64,000 bases of DNA from Halomonas sp. LBP4 (GTDB lineage: Bacteria > Pseudomonadota > Gammaproteobacteria > Pseudomonadales > Halomonadaceae). A program made the translations under genes and the position numbers. Positions 46,301 through 55,285 of the stretch are shown in pieces. The DNA lies in contig NZ_PDOG01000003.1 of assembly GCF_003202205.1 (NCBI RefSeq), forward strand, positions 265,761 through 329,760, in the 5' to 3' direction. Each line of letters starts with the position of its first letter. Position 1 is the first letter of the stretch. The notes under the pieces were generated by a model. That model was given only the letters and a program-made list of their open reading frames with translations, did not search any database and was not told the origin of the DNA.

Positions 46301-47515
46301 ATGGACGGTCCCAAGCAGCTGATTGGAGTGATCGATGTCCCGGGCGAGGCCAGGGATGCCCTGGCCGAGACCATTGCCCGGGATGGGTTGGCGGTGTTCG
46401 CCGCCGACAGCATGGATGACCTGCCACCGGAGACGGCGCTGGTGGTGGCGCATGCCCGAGCGGTACCCAGTCGTGACTGGGCACGCCTGAGCGCTCATCT
46501 GCCGACCCTGGTGGTCACCGACAGGCGGCTGGATGCGGACCTGCTCAAGGCGGTGGATGCGGGGCTGGTCGACTACATCGTCGAGCCGCTTCGTCATGGA
46601 CAGCTGCTGCGGCGGATGATCCGCAAGGCGATCGAGCTGCACCGGCTGGCCCAGGAACGCGCCCAGGACCGGGAGCGTCTGGCCCAGCTCAACGAGCACC
46701 TGGAAGAGCTCAACGAGAGCCTGGAGACCCACCTGGCGATGTTGCGCCTGGACCAGCAGGCCGGCGGCCAGATCCAGCGCAAGCTGCTGCCGCCGAGGCC
46801 CCAGACGGTTGCTGGGGTGTCCTGCGACTACTGGTTGGCGCCATCGCTCTATCTGTCGGGCGACTTTCTCGATTTCCAGCGTTTCAATGACCGCTTCATC
46901 CTCTTCTACTTCGCCGACGTATCGGGCCATGGCGCCTCGTCGGCCTTCGTCACGGTGCTGTTGAAGTACCTCTCCAATCGCTGGCAGGGTGAATGGGACG
47001 GCACCCGGCCGGAGGAGTTGGCGCCGCGCTGGTTGGCGGAGCTCAACCGGGAATTGCTGGATACCGGCATCGGCAAGCACGCCACCCTGTTCGTCGGGGT
47101 GATTGACCTGGAGCGCCGCTATCTGCACTATTCGCTGGGCGCACAGCTGCCCATGCCGTTGATGGTGGCGAATGGCGAGGTCCATCAGCTGGCCGGCGTG
47201 GGCATGCCGGTGGGGCTGTTCCCGGGCGTCGAATACCCCCCTCTGGGGTGTCCGCTCCCGGAGAACTTCCGTCTATGGCTGTGTTCCGATGGAATACTGG
47301 AGTGCCTGCCGGGCGAGACGCTCGACACGCGGCTCAGGGAGCTCGAGCAGCGGGTACAGACCAGCGAAACGCTGGAGGACCTGCGGGACAGTCTGGCCCT
47401 GGGAGACGTACCCGCCGACGATGAGGCCGTCGTCGAGGACGGCCCGGGGCTGGAAAAACTGCCTGACGACCTGACGATCATGATGTTGAGCGGATTTGGC
47501 GATGATGATGCATGA
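46301..47515 (+). CDS. PP2C/SpoIIE-type phosphatase with degenerate receiver
   Basis: This is a predicted serine phosphatase of 404 residues that acts in a partner-switching circuit. The N-terminal 110 residues fold like a receiver, but the phospho-Asp strand reads ALVVAHARAVP and the conserved Lys position reads DYIVEP, so phosphorylation looks lost. A helical linker (LNEHLEELNESLETHLAML) leads to the SpoIIE domain, with SGDFLDF and YFADVSGHGASSA providing the metal Asp residues and a late DGILE. The ATG at 46301 follows GAGGAA; a TTG at 46286 is less likely. It overlaps the downstream STAS gene. The pair resembles HsbR/HsbA of Pseudomonas and CrsR/CrsA of Shewanella, which act on sigma-factor control. 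Confidence 0.88.
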   Translation: MDGPKQLIGVIDVPGEARDALAETIARDGLAVFAADSMDDLPPETALVVAHARAVPSRDWARLSAHLPTLVVTDRRLDADLLKAVDAGLVDYIVEPLRHGQLLRRMIRKAIELHRLAQERAQDRERLAQLNEHLEELNESLETHLAMLRLDQQAGGQIQRKLLPPRPQTVAGVSCDYWLAPSLYLSGDFLDFQRFNDRFILFYFADVSGHGASSAFVTVLLKYLSNRWQGEWDGTRPEELAPRWLAELNRELLDTGIGKHATLFVGVIDLERRYLHYSLGAQLPMPLMVANGEVHQLAGVGMPVGLFPGVEYPPLGCPLPENFRLWLCSDGILECLPGETLDTRLRELEQRVQTSETLEDLRDSLALGDVPADDEAVVEDGPGLEKLPDDLTIMMLSGFGDDDA

Positions 47516-48011
47516 AGGCCGCATCAAGGCGGCGTTCGACTCCGGGGTCTTCGTACTCAAGCTCTGCGGTGACGTGCGCCTGACGCTGTGTGCCACCCTG
47601 GACAGCCAGGCGCAGCAGCTCTCCAGGACCCCGGGACTCCGGGCGGTCATGATCGACCTGCGCGAGACCACCAACGTGGACTCCACGGCACTGGGTTTCC
47701 TGGCCAAGGTCGCCATGGCGGTACAGGGCAAGCTCGAGCAGCCGCCGACCATCGTCGCCGACAATCCCGATGTCCAGCGCATGCTCGACGTCATGGGCTT
47801 CTCGCGCTATTTCACCCTGGTGGAGGCGCCGATCACCGAGCCCTGCGAGCTCAGCGACCTCCCCGAGGTGCCCGCCGACGAGGAGGGGCTGCGCCATCGC
47901 ATCCTCGAGGCGCACCGCATCCTGATGCACATGAACGAGCACAACCGCGAGGAGTTCCAGTCCCTCGTGGAGATGCTCGAGGCCCAGGAGGCCTCGTCGC
48001 ACCACCATTGA
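47502..48011 (+). CDS. STAS-domain anti-sigma-factor antagonist
   Basis: This is a 169-residue protein. A STAS domain covers residues 5-100, with the phospho-acceptor Ser in TTNVDSTALGFLAKV. A C-terminal helical tail (LRHRILEAHRILMHMNEHNREEFQ) ends in SSHHH. It is the likely substrate of the upstream phosphatase; no anti-sigma kinase is encoded in this window. Three ATG codons in a row (47502, 47505, 47508) could start it. The coding region overlaps the end of the phosphatase gene by 14 bases. Confidence 0.88.
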   Translation: MMMHEGRIKAAFDSGVFVLKLCGDVRLTLCATLDSQAQQLSRTPGLRAVMIDLRETTNVDSTALGFLAKVAMAVQGKLEQPPTIVADNPDVQRMLDVMGFSRYFTLVEAPITEPCELSDLPEVPADEEGLRHRILEAHRILMHMNEHNREEFQSLVEMLEAQEASSHHH

Positions 48012-48095
48012 GCCGCGAATATCTCGATGATGCCGGCGCGTTCGCAGCAGATGGCGCCTCCCAGGGTTGGCAAACGTCTACCGGCGCGTCTCCAA

Positions 48096-49040
48096 CTAGC
48101 TGGTCCCTTTTCTCAGCTCGCCCAGCAGGGCCTCGAGCTTGCGCTGGTCATCCATGAACTTGCGGATGCCCTCGGCCAGCTTCTCGGTGGCCATGGCATC
48201 CTCGTTCAGTGCCCAGCGGAACTCGGACTCGTCCAGCGGCTCCGGTGTCTGCGTCTCGGCATCCAGCGGCGAGAGGCGGTGCTCCAGGGTGCCCCGGGTC
48301 TCGGCCAGTTCGCCGAGCAGGGAAGGGGAGATGGTCAGGCGGTCACAGCCGGCCAGGGCCAGGATCTCGCCGGCATTGCGGAAGCTCGCGCCCATCACCA
48401 CGGTATCGTAGCCGTGGCCCTTGTAGTGCTCGTAGATGTCCTTGACCGACCGCACGCCTGGGTCGCGATCGCCGGCGAAGTCCGCGTCGGGCTCGCGGGC
48501 CTTGTGCCAGTCGAGGATGCGACCGACGAAGGGGGAGACCAGGGTTACCCCGGCATCGGCGCAGACCTGGGCCTGGGCGAAGCTGAACAGCAGGGTGAGA
48601 TTGGTATGGATGCCCTCGCGTTCGAGCTGGCGCGCGGCGCGGATGCCCTCCCAGGTGGAGGCGACCTTGATCAGGATGCGCTCGGGGCCGACGCCGTGGC
48701 GGTCGTAGCGCTCGATCAGCGAGCGGGCCCGGACCAGGGTGGCCTCGGTGTCGAAGGAGAGCCGGGCGCTGACTTCGGTGGAGACATAGCCCGGCACCAG
48801 CTCGCTGATTTCGCTGCCGATCTCGACGGCCACCGCGTCCAGGGCGTCGTCGATATCGATGGCCTGCCGGGCGATCTCCCGCAGCCGTGCGCGGCGCGCC
48901 TCCTGCTGGGCGGCCTGGAGGATCAGCGAGGGGTTGGTCGTTGCATCGGTGGGCTGGAAGCGCCGAATGGCCTCGATGTCGCCGGTGTCGGCCACTACGG
49001 TGGTCATGCTCTTGAGTTGCGAAAGCAGGTCGTCTGCCAT
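48096..49040 (-). CDS. tal: Transaldolase
   Basis: This is a pentose-phosphate pathway enzyme that moves a dihydroxyacetone unit between sugar phosphates. It has 314 residues. The Schiff-base Lys is in [13 protein letters not shown]. Other family strings are [45 protein letters not shown] and [14 protein letters not shown]. The size matches class I transaldolases (TalB). The gene stands alone on the minus strand, facing away from the exporter gene. Confidence 0.96.
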   Translation of the reverse strand: MADDLLSQLKSMTTVVADTGDIEAIRRFQPTDATTNPSLILQAAQQEARRARLREIARQAIDIDDALDAVAVEIGSEISELVPGYVSTEVSARLSFDTEATLVRARSLIERYDRHGVGPERILIKVASTWEGIRAARQLEREGIHTNLTLLFSFAQAQVCADAGVTLVSPFVGRILDWHKAREPDADFAGDRDPGVRSVKDIYEHYKGHGYDTVVMGASFRNAGEILALAGCDRLTISPSLLGELAETRGTLEHRLSPLDAETQTPEPLDESEFRWALNEDAMATEKLAEGIRKFMDDQRKLEALLGELRKGTS

Positions 49041-49180
49041 TGGGCCTGGCTCCTTGGTGAAGATGATTCCACTTTAACAAGGCCGTGTGACGGGGAACAG
49101 ACGCCGACAGGCGACACCTCGATGGGGTATCATTAGCTTCCTATCAAAAAACTCGCTTATGCTTGCGGAAAGGAGATCCC

Positions 49181-50365
49181 TTGAGCCTCAATGCGCGACG
49201 CGTGGCGCTGCTGGTGGCGGCCAACACGGCACTGGCCCCCTTCGCCATCGATGCCTATCTGCCCGCCATGGCAGCACTGGCCGCCAGCGTGGGGGCCAGC
49301 ATCCATCATGCCGAGCTGTCGATCAGTGTCTTCCTGGCCGGTTTCGCCATCGGCCAACTGCTCTTCGGCCCGCTCTCCGACCGACTGGGGCGCAAGCCGG
49401 TGCTGCTCGGTGGGCTGGTGGTGTTCCTGCTGGCGAGCCTGGCCATCACCACCATCGGCTCGCTGTCCGAACTGCTCATCTGGCGCTTCGTCCAGGCACT
49501 GGGGGGCGGCGCCTGCGTGGTCAACTCGGCGGCCATCGTGCGCGACTGTTTCAGCGGTCGCGAGGCGGCAAGCGTGATGTCGACCATGGTCATGATCATG
49601 ATGCTGGCTCCGCTGGTGGCACCGATGGTGGGCAGCGGGCTTCTCTACCTGGCGGACTGGTGGCTGATCTTCGTCTTCCTGGCCGTCTATGCCGCCTTCC
49701 TGCTGTGGCTGATGAGTACCCGGCTGCCCGAGACCCGTGATCCGAACCTGCCGGCCGCCTCGCCGCGTCAGGTATTGCGCAACTACGCCAGCGTCTTTCG
49801 CCATCGCGAGGGCATGGGCTACATCTGCGCCGTGGCGGCCTCCTTCGGCGGTCTGTTTGCCTTCATCACCGCCTCGCCCTACCTCTATCTGCAACACTTC
49901 GGCCTCTCGCCGGCCATGTACCCCCTGGTATTCGGCGCCAATGTGGTGGTGATCGCCCTGTCCAACCGCCTCAACATTCATTTGCTGAAAGGTCGCTCGC
50001 CACAGCAGAACCTGCATCTGGGCCTCACCGTGCAACTGGCGGCTGCCACCGCCCTGGCGCTGGCGGCGGCGGCAGGGGTCGCTTCGCTGCCCGTGGTGGT
50101 GATGCTGATCATGGTCTATGCCGGCATGATCGGCCTGATCACCCCCAACGCCATGTCGGCCCTGCTCGACCACTTCGGCCACATGAGCGCCACGGCCACG
50201 GCGCTGATGGGCGGCATCAAGTTCGGCTCGGCCGCCCTGGCAGGGGTAATGGTGGGCGCCTTCGAGATCGAAAGCCTCTGGCCCATGGTGCTGACCATGC
50301 TGACGGCGTCGCTGGTCGGCAACTGGGGGCTACGGACCCTGGCAGGCAGTCCGGCGCATGCCTGA
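49181..50365 (+). CDS. Bcr/CflA-type MFS drug exporter
   Basis: This is a 12-helix major-facilitator exporter of 394 residues. Family marks: DAYLPAMAALAAS in helix 1, LFGPLSDRLGRKPVLLGG between helices 2 and 3, RFVQALGGGACVVNSAAIVRDCF. Bcr/CflA members export bicyclomycin and similar compounds; the substrate here is unknown. The start is a TTG at 49181, chosen because AAAGGAG lies 6 bases away. The upstream frame from 49163 would swallow that site. A TATCAT box near 49127 may be its -10. Confidence 0.87.
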   Translation: MSLNARRVALLVAANTALAPFAIDAYLPAMAALAASVGASIHHAELSISVFLAGFAIGQLLFGPLSDRLGRKPVLLGGLVVFLLASLAITTIGSLSELLIWRFVQALGGGACVVNSAAIVRDCFSGREAASVMSTMVMIMMLAPLVAPMVGSGLLYLADWWLIFVFLAVYAAFLLWLMSTRLPETRDPNLPAASPRQVLRNYASVFRHREGMGYICAVAASFGGLFAFITASPYLYLQHFGLSPAMYPLVFGANVVVIALSNRLNIHLLKGRSPQQNLHLGLTVQLAAATALALAAAAGVASLPVVVMLIMVYAGMIGLITPNAMSALLDHFGHMSATATALMGGIKFGSAALAGVMVGAFEIESLWPMVLTMLTASLVGNWGLRTLAGSPAHA

Positions 50366-50388
50366 GGCACTGGCCTGGCGCGATATGA

Positions 50389-50433
50389 GCCCCGGAACAG
50401 CCTCGAGCGTTACCGCCATCTGCGATAGCCCTG
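50389..50433. repeat. Dispersed 14-bp-TIR element, copy B (right half only)
   Basis: GCCCCGGAACAGCCTCGAGCG, then the right end CTGCGATAGCCCTG. It matches the right end of copy D at 57560-57833 almost base for base but lacks a left end. It sits just after the exporter stop and is probably a decayed copy. Confidence 0.65.
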
Positions 50434-50532
50434 TGCTGCAGGGCTGCTCGCTTGCCCTCTGCACCCTCGCGGCACTGGGGCTGCTGGTCTGAAGCGGCGG
50501 TCCAGACGACATCCCTTCACACTCTTGTCACC

Positions 50533-50550
50533 CTGTCATGAAGCTGTCAT
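50533..50550 (+). promoter_or_regulatory. Pho box upstream of pstS
   Basis: CTGTCAT-GAAG-CTGTCAT is two 7-base repeats at an 11-base step, which matches the PhoB binding pattern closely. A further TGTCA lies 8 bases upstream, out of step. It lies 64 bases before the pstS ATG, so phosphate starvation should switch on pstSCAB. Confidence 0.82.
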
Positions 50551-50613
50551 GCGGCTCCGGCAATGTATGCCGTGCAAAGGCCAGACACCTTTCCAGAGAC
50601 AGGAGTGACCCGC

Positions 50614-51639
50614 ATGAACCGCATCCTCAAGAGCCGTGCATTCAAGACCACGGTCATCGCTGCCACCGTCATGGGCGTGGCCGGTGTCGCCCAGGCCCGC
50701 GATCAGATCCGTATCGTCGGCTCCAGCACCGTCTACCCGTTTGCCAGCTATGTGACCGAGGAGTTCGGTGCCATCACCGAATACCCGACCCCGGTCATCG
50801 AGTCCACGGGATCCGGTGGCGGTATCCGCCTGTTCTGCAATGGTGTCGGTGAAGGGACGCCGGACATCTCCAACGCCTCGCGTCGTATCAAGGCCTCCGA
50901 GCTCGAGCGCTGCGCGGAGTATGGCGTGACCGATGTCACCGAGGTGAAGATCGGTTCCGACGGCATCGTGCTGGCCCAGTCCAGCAGCAACGACGAGCTC
51001 GACCTGACCCTCGAGCAGCTCTTCCTGGCCGTGGCCGCCCAGGTGCCGGTGGATGGCGAACTGGTCGACAACCCCTACGAGCAGTGGAGCGACATCGATT
51101 CCGAGCTGCCGGAGCGTGACATCTCCATCTATGGCCCGCCCAGCACCTCCGGGACTCGCGACGCCTTCGAGGAACTGGTGATGGAGGTCGCCTCCGAGGA
51201 CATGGCAGCCTACGGCGGCGAGGCTTACACCGAGGTCCGTGCCGATGGTGCCTACATCGACGCCGGCGAGAACGACAACCTGATCGTCCAGCGCCTGAGC
51301 GAGGACACCAACGCCTTCGGGATATTCGGTTACTCCTTCCTGGTCGAGAACCCCGACACCCTGATCGGCACCGCCATCGGCGGCGTCGAGCCCACCGCCG
51401 AGGCGATCAGTGCCGGCGACTATCCGGTGGCCCGCTCGCTGTTCTTCTACGTGAAGAACCAGCATGCCGAGGAGGTGCCGCCGCTGTACGACTACGTCGA
51501 GATGTTCGTCTCCGAGACCATGATCGGTGAGGGGGGCTACCTGATGGACCTCGGCCTGATCCCGCTGCCCGAGGCCGAGCGCGAGCAGACTCGCAAGAAG
51601 GTCGAGGAGCGCGCCAGCCTGCAGGTCTCGGACCTGTAA
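50614..51639 (+). CDS. pstS: Phosphate-binding periplasmic protein PstS
   Basis: This captures phosphate for the Pst ABC importer. It has 341 residues. The signal peptide (TTVIAATVMGVAGVAQA) is followed by DQIRIVGSSTVYPFASYVTEEFG, ESTGSGGGIRLFCNGVGEGTPDISNASR and STSGTRDAFEELVMEVA, which carry the phosphate-binding loops. The mature protein is acidic, as is usual for exported proteins of halophiles. GGAG precedes the ATG at 50614. It is the first gene of pstSCAB and lies next to an arsenic locus, so the ability to reject arsenate may matter. Confidence 0.95.
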   Translation: MNRILKSRAFKTTVIAATVMGVAGVAQARDQIRIVGSSTVYPFASYVTEEFGAITEYPTPVIESTGSGGGIRLFCNGVGEGTPDISNASRRIKASELERCAEYGVTDVTEVKIGSDGIVLAQSSSNDELDLTLEQLFLAVAAQVPVDGELVDNPYEQWSDIDSELPERDISIYGPPSTSGTRDAFEELVMEVASEDMAAYGGEAYTEVRADGAYIDAGENDNLIVQRLSEDTNAFGIFGYSFLVENPDTLIGTAIGGVEPTAEAISAGDYPVARSLFFYVKNQHAEEVPPLYDYVEMFVSETMIGEGGYLMDLGLIPLPEAEREQTRKKVEERASLQVSDL

Positions 51640-51748
51640 CCCGGAAGTCGTCTGGCAAGGAGGCCTGACCTGGCCGGCAGCCCGAGGCTGCCGGCCGTCG
51701 CACGTTACGGCAGCCTGCCTGCCGTTGTCATTCCATCGAGAGAATCCT

Positions 51749-53005
51749 ATGCAGACCAACCAACTCCTGGCACTGTTCAGCGGCGCTCTGCTGCTGCTGG
51801 GTCTGATAGCCTTCTTCCTGGGGCGTGCCAAGGCGGCGCGGGTGCGCGCCAGCGGCACGGCCATGTATGCCCAGCCCGACCAGTACGCCTGGTTCGCCGT
51901 GCTGGCTACCGCCGGGCCGGCCGTCGCGGTGAGCCTCATCGGTGCCTTCGCGATGCTGCTGATGGGGGCCGAGATCCCAACGCCCTACCTGCTGGCCGGC
52001 AGCCTGGTGGTGGCCGCGGTGGGCCTGATGGTGGGCATGAACCGGGTGCATCCGGACTTCCACGCCCGGCAGGCCATCGAGCGGGTGATCCGCTGGATCC
52101 TGATCGGTGCCGCGCTGATCTCGATCTTCACCACCTTCGGTATCCTCTTCTCCATCGTCTTCGAGGCGCTGCGCTTCTTCCAGATGCACAGCTTCTGGGA
52201 CTTCATCACCGGCACCGTCTGGAACCCCGGCGCCAGCTTCCTGGCGGCAGCCGGTCGCGCCGATGAAGGGGGGAGTGCCGCCCTGTTCGGTTCGGTGCCG
52301 CTGTTCGCCGGCACCTTCATGATCACCGCCATCGCCATGCTGGTGGCGATCCCCATCGGGCTGCTGGCGGCCATCTACATGGCCGAGTTCGCCCCCAAGC
52401 GGGTGCGTACCCTGGCCAAGCCCACCCTCGAGGTGCTGGCGGGTATCCCCACCGTGGTCTACGGCTTCTTCGCCGCCATCACCGTGGCGCCGATCATCGT
52501 CAACGTCGCCAATGCGCTGGGGCTGGATGCGTCGTTCAACAACGCCGTGGCACCGGGGGTGGTGATGGGCATCATGATCATTCCGTTCATTTCCTCGCTC
52601 TCCGACGACGTCATCAATTCGGTGCCCGACAGCATGCGCCAGGGCTCCCTGGCGCTGGGCATGACCAAGGGCGAGACGATTCGCGACGTGGTCATCCCGG
52701 CGGCACTTCCCGGCATCATCTCCGCCTCGTTGCTGGCGGTTTCCAGGGCCCTGGGCGAAACCATGATCGTGGTGATGGCGGCCGGCATGCGGCCCAACCT
52801 CACCGCCAACCCGCTGGAAGACATGACCACGGTGACGGTGCGCATCGTCGCGGCACTCACCGGTGACCTGGAGTTCGAGAGTGCCGAGACGCTGTCCGCC
52901 TTCGCCCTGGGGCTGGTGCTGTTCGGCGTCACCCTGAGCCTGAACCTGGTGTCGGTGCTCATGATCCGCCGCTTCCGCGAGAAGTACCGCGTCAACAACC
53001 TGTAA
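51749..53005 (+). CDS. pstC: Phosphate ABC transporter permease PstC
   Basis: This is an inner-membrane permease of the Pst importer. It has 418 residues, longer than E. coli PstC (319), with an extra N-terminal region carrying three or so membrane segments (LLALFSGALLLLGLIAFFLGR; AVLATAGPAVAVSLIGAFAMLLMG). The permease core includes VEVLAGIPTVVYGFFAA-like text (TLEVLAGIPTVVYGFF) and the EAA loop near GSLALGMTKGETIRDVVIPAALPGI. The ATG at 51749 has a weak GAGAGAA site. Confidence 0.94.
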   Translation: MQTNQLLALFSGALLLLGLIAFFLGRAKAARVRASGTAMYAQPDQYAWFAVLATAGPAVAVSLIGAFAMLLMGAEIPTPYLLAGSLVVAAVGLMVGMNRVHPDFHARQAIERVIRWILIGAALISIFTTFGILFSIVFEALRFFQMHSFWDFITGTVWNPGASFLAAAGRADEGGSAALFGSVPLFAGTFMITAIAMLVAIPIGLLAAIYMAEFAPKRVRTLAKPTLEVLAGIPTVVYGFFAAITVAPIIVNVANALGLDASFNNAVAPGVVMGIMIIPFISSLSDDVINSVPDSMRQGSLALGMTKGETIRDVVIPAALPGIISASLLAVSRALGETMIVVMAAGMRPNLTANPLEDMTTVTVRIVAALTGDLEFESAETLSAFALGLVLFGVTLSLNLVSVLMIRRFREKYRVNNL

Positions 53006-53022
53006 CGCCGAGGAATCGCCCG

Positions 53023-54189
53023 ATGAGTCAATCCTTCGACGACATCAGTGCCCAGCTCAAGAGTCGCCACCGCAAGTCGGCGCGGCTGAAGTGGATCTCC
53101 ATGGGGGCGCTGGGGATGGCCGGCCTGTTCCTGGTGCTCTTCTTCGCCGACATGCTCAGCAAGGGCCTGCCGGCCTTCCAGCAGGCCTACGTGCAGGTGG
53201 AGCTGGACTACAACGAGGATGCCACCCGCATGGGGCGTGCGGCCATGGATCCCGAGGTCTCGCGGATCGTCAGCCGCAGCTTCGAACGTCTGATCCCGGG
53301 GATGCTGCGCGACGACCCCGACCTGCTCGGCACCCGCGAGCAGCGCTGGGTACTGGCCAACAGCGAGGTGGACCAGTACCTGAAGGGACACCGCAACAAG
53401 CTCAGCGAGGCGGAGCGTGAGGTGGTCGACGAGCTGGCCGAGAGCGGCCAGGTGACGTTGAAGTTCAACACCACCTTCTTCTCGCGTGGTGACTCCAAGA
53501 TGGCCGAGAGCTCGGGCATCCTGGCTGCCGCGGTGGGCACCGTCATGACCATGCTGGTGACCCTGGCCATCGCCTTTCCCATCGGCGTGATGACGGCGGT
53601 CTATCTGGAGGAGTTTGCCCCGGACAACCGCCTGACCCAGATCATCGAGATCAACATCAACAACCTGGCGGCGATTCCCTCGATCCTGTTCGGCCTGCTG
53701 GGCCTGGCGATCTTCATCAACTTCTTCGGGGTGCCGCGCTCCTCCCCGCTGGTGGGCGGCATGACGCTGGCGCTGATGACGTTGCCGGTGATCATCATCG
53801 CCACTCGCACGGCGCTGCGCAGCGTGCCCGACTCGATCCGCCACGCCGCCTTCGGAGTGGGCTGCTCGCGCTGGCAGGTGGTGCGCGACCATGTGCTCCC
53901 CCTGGCCATGCCCGGCATCATGACCGGTTCGATCATCGGCCTGGCCCAGGCCATGGGGGAGACGGCCCCCTTGATCATCGTCGGGATGGTGGCCTTCATT
54001 CCCGATGTGTCGGCGTCGTTCACCCAGGCCGCCACGGTGCTGCCGGCACAGATCTTCACCTGGGCGGGCGAGCCCGACCGCGCTTTCGTCGAGAAGACCG
54101 CCGGCGGCATCCTGGTGCTGCTCTCGATACTGATCTTCCTGAATGCCACCGCCGTGGTACTGCGCAAGAAATTCGAGCGTCGCTGGTGA
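53023..54189 (+). CDS. pstA: Phosphate ABC transporter permease PstA
   Basis: This is the second Pst permease, 388 residues. Between the first membrane helix ([15 protein letters not shown]) and the permease core lies a periplasmic insert of about 110 residues ([20 protein letters not shown] region) of the DUF3333 type, absent from E. coli PstA. The core has [17 protein letters not shown] and the EAA loop [25 protein letters not shown]. The stop overlaps a GTG in the pstB frame. Confidence 0.94.
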   Translation: MSQSFDDISAQLKSRHRKSARLKWISMGALGMAGLFLVLFFADMLSKGLPAFQQAYVQVELDYNEDATRMGRAAMDPEVSRIVSRSFERLIPGMLRDDPDLLGTREQRWVLANSEVDQYLKGHRNKLSEAEREVVDELAESGQVTLKFNTTFFSRGDSKMAESSGILAAAVGTVMTMLVTLAIAFPIGVMTAVYLEEFAPDNRLTQIIEININNLAAIPSILFGLLGLAIFINFFGVPRSSPLVGGMTLALMTLPVIIIATRTALRSVPDSIRHAAFGVGCSRWQVVRDHVLPLAMPGIMTGSIIGLAQAMGETAPLIIVGMVAFIPDVSASFTQAATVLPAQIFTWAGEPDRAFVEKTAGGILVLLSILIFLNATAVVLRKKFERRW

Positions 54190-54215
54190 GCCAGCGCGTC
54201 ACAGAGGACATCGAC

Positions 54216-55052
54216 ATGAACATGCAAACCGCTCCCCGCCATGGCCAGACTCCCGAGGTCGGACAACCGCATACTCGCAATGAAGAGGCCAGCCACGACC
54301 TGAGCATCCGGGTCCGCGATCTCAGCCTCTGGTACGGCCAGAGCCAGGCCCTGAAGGGCCTCGACATCGATATCTTCGAGAAGAATGTCACGGCGCTGAT
54401 CGGTCCCTCGGGCTGTGGCAAGTCGACCTTCCTGCGCTGCCTCAACCGCATGAACGACCTCATCCCCGGGGTGCGTATCGAGGGGCTGGTGGAGATGGAC
54501 GGTCACGACGTCAACACCGCCAGGATGGACGAGGTGGCCCTGCGTCGCCGGGTGGGCATGGTGTTCCAGAAGCCCAATCCCTTCCCCAAGTCGATCTACG
54601 AGAACATCGCCTACGCGCCGCGCATGCACGACCTGGTCAGCCGCAAGGCCGAGCAGGACGAAGTGGTGGAGAAGGCCCTGCGCGACGCCGGCCTGTGGGA
54701 GGAAGTGAAGGACAAGCTGCACCAGCCGGGCACCTCGCTCTCGGGTGGCCAGCAGCAGCGCCTGTGCATCGCCCGCGCCATCGCCGTGCAGCCCGACGTC
54801 ATCCTGATGGACGAGCCCACCTCGGCACTCGACCCGATCTCCACGGCGACCATCGAGGACCTGATGGACAAGCTCAAGCAGCAGTTCACCATCGTCACCG
54901 TGACCCACAACATGCAGCAGGCCGCGCGGGTGGCGGACTACACCGCCTTCTTCCACCTGGGCGAGATCATCGAATACAACGACACCAGGACGATGTTCTC
55001 CAACCCGGCCACCAAGAAGGCCGAGGACTACATCACCGGCCGCTACGGATAA
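54216..55052 (+). CDS. pstB: Phosphate ABC transporter ATPase PstB
   Basis: This is the ATPase of the Pst importer, 278 residues. Walker [11 protein letters not shown]-loop [18 protein letters not shown], signature LSGGQQQR, Walker [13 protein letters not shown] and the His switch VTVTHNMQQ are all intact. The ATG at 54216 was chosen for AGAGGA 8 bases upstream; the GTG at 54186 overlaps pstA and is an alternative. No phoU, phoB or phoR follows, unlike in most pst operons. Confidence 0.96.
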   Translation: MNMQTAPRHGQTPEVGQPHTRNEEASHDLSIRVRDLSLWYGQSQALKGLDIDIFEKNVTALIGPSGCGKSTFLRCLNRMNDLIPGVRIEGLVEMDGHDVNTARMDEVALRRRVGMVFQKPNPFPKSIYENIAYAPRMHDLVSRKAEQDEVVEKALRDAGLWEEVKDKLHQPGTSLSGGQQQRLCIARAIAVQPDVILMDEPTSALDPISTATIEDLMDKLKQQFTIVTVTHNMQQAARVADYTAFFHLGEIIEYNDTRTMFSNPATKKAEDYITGRYG

Positions 55053-55073
55053 AGACCTGGCCGTGAGTGAAAT

Positions 55074-55102
55074 GCCGGGACGCCATGGTGTCGTGTCCCG
55101 GC
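55074..55102 (+). terminator. Possible terminator hairpin after pstB
   Basis: GCCGGGAC (55074-55081) pairs with GTCCCGGC (55095-55102) around a 13-base loop, 22 bases after the pstB stop. No T-run follows, so termination would be weak or Rho-dependent. Confidence 0.4.
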
Positions 55103-55123
55103 CGAAGTAGGCGACGCTGCATG

Positions 55124-55202
55124 CAGGGCTATCGCAGTTGACTGTAGCGAGGGCCTGCCGGCGGATCAGCCCCGAGCAATGCGGCTATCTGCAATAGCCC
55201 TG
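55124..55202. mobile_element. Dispersed 14-bp-TIR element, copy C, with 10-bp target duplication
   Basis: This 79-bp copy starts CAGGGCTATCGCAG and ends CTGCAATAGCCCTG (one mismatch to the complement). It is flanked on both sides by the direct repeat ACGCTGCATG (55114-55123 and 55203-55212). It keeps both ends of copy A but has lost most of the middle. The flanking duplication is direct evidence that the unit moved as a mobile element. It lies between pstB and the gap promoter. Confidence 0.87.
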
Positions 55203-55248
55203 ACGCTGCATGGATCAGGCTGTCACGCAACGGACACGTGCTGATAGT

Positions 55249-55268
55249 ATATATGGAACACCATATAT
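55249..55268. promoter_or_regulatory. Palindromic operator before gap-arsJ, probably bound by ArsR
   Basis: ATATATGG-AACA-CCATATAT is a perfect 8+8 palindrome, 17 bases before the gap ATG. A related sequence, ATATATG-TTTTTC-CATATG, precedes acr3 at 60742-60760. AT-rich palindromes of this sort are typical ArsR sites. The link to ArsR is by location and similarity. Confidence 0.65.
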
Positions 55269-55285
55269 GATCTTGGAGAGGATTC

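Noticed and set aside
50524..50532. A third Pho half-site upstream of the Pho box
   Set aside because: The extra TGTCA is 8 bases from the next repeat, not 11, so it is out of register with the PhoB pattern.
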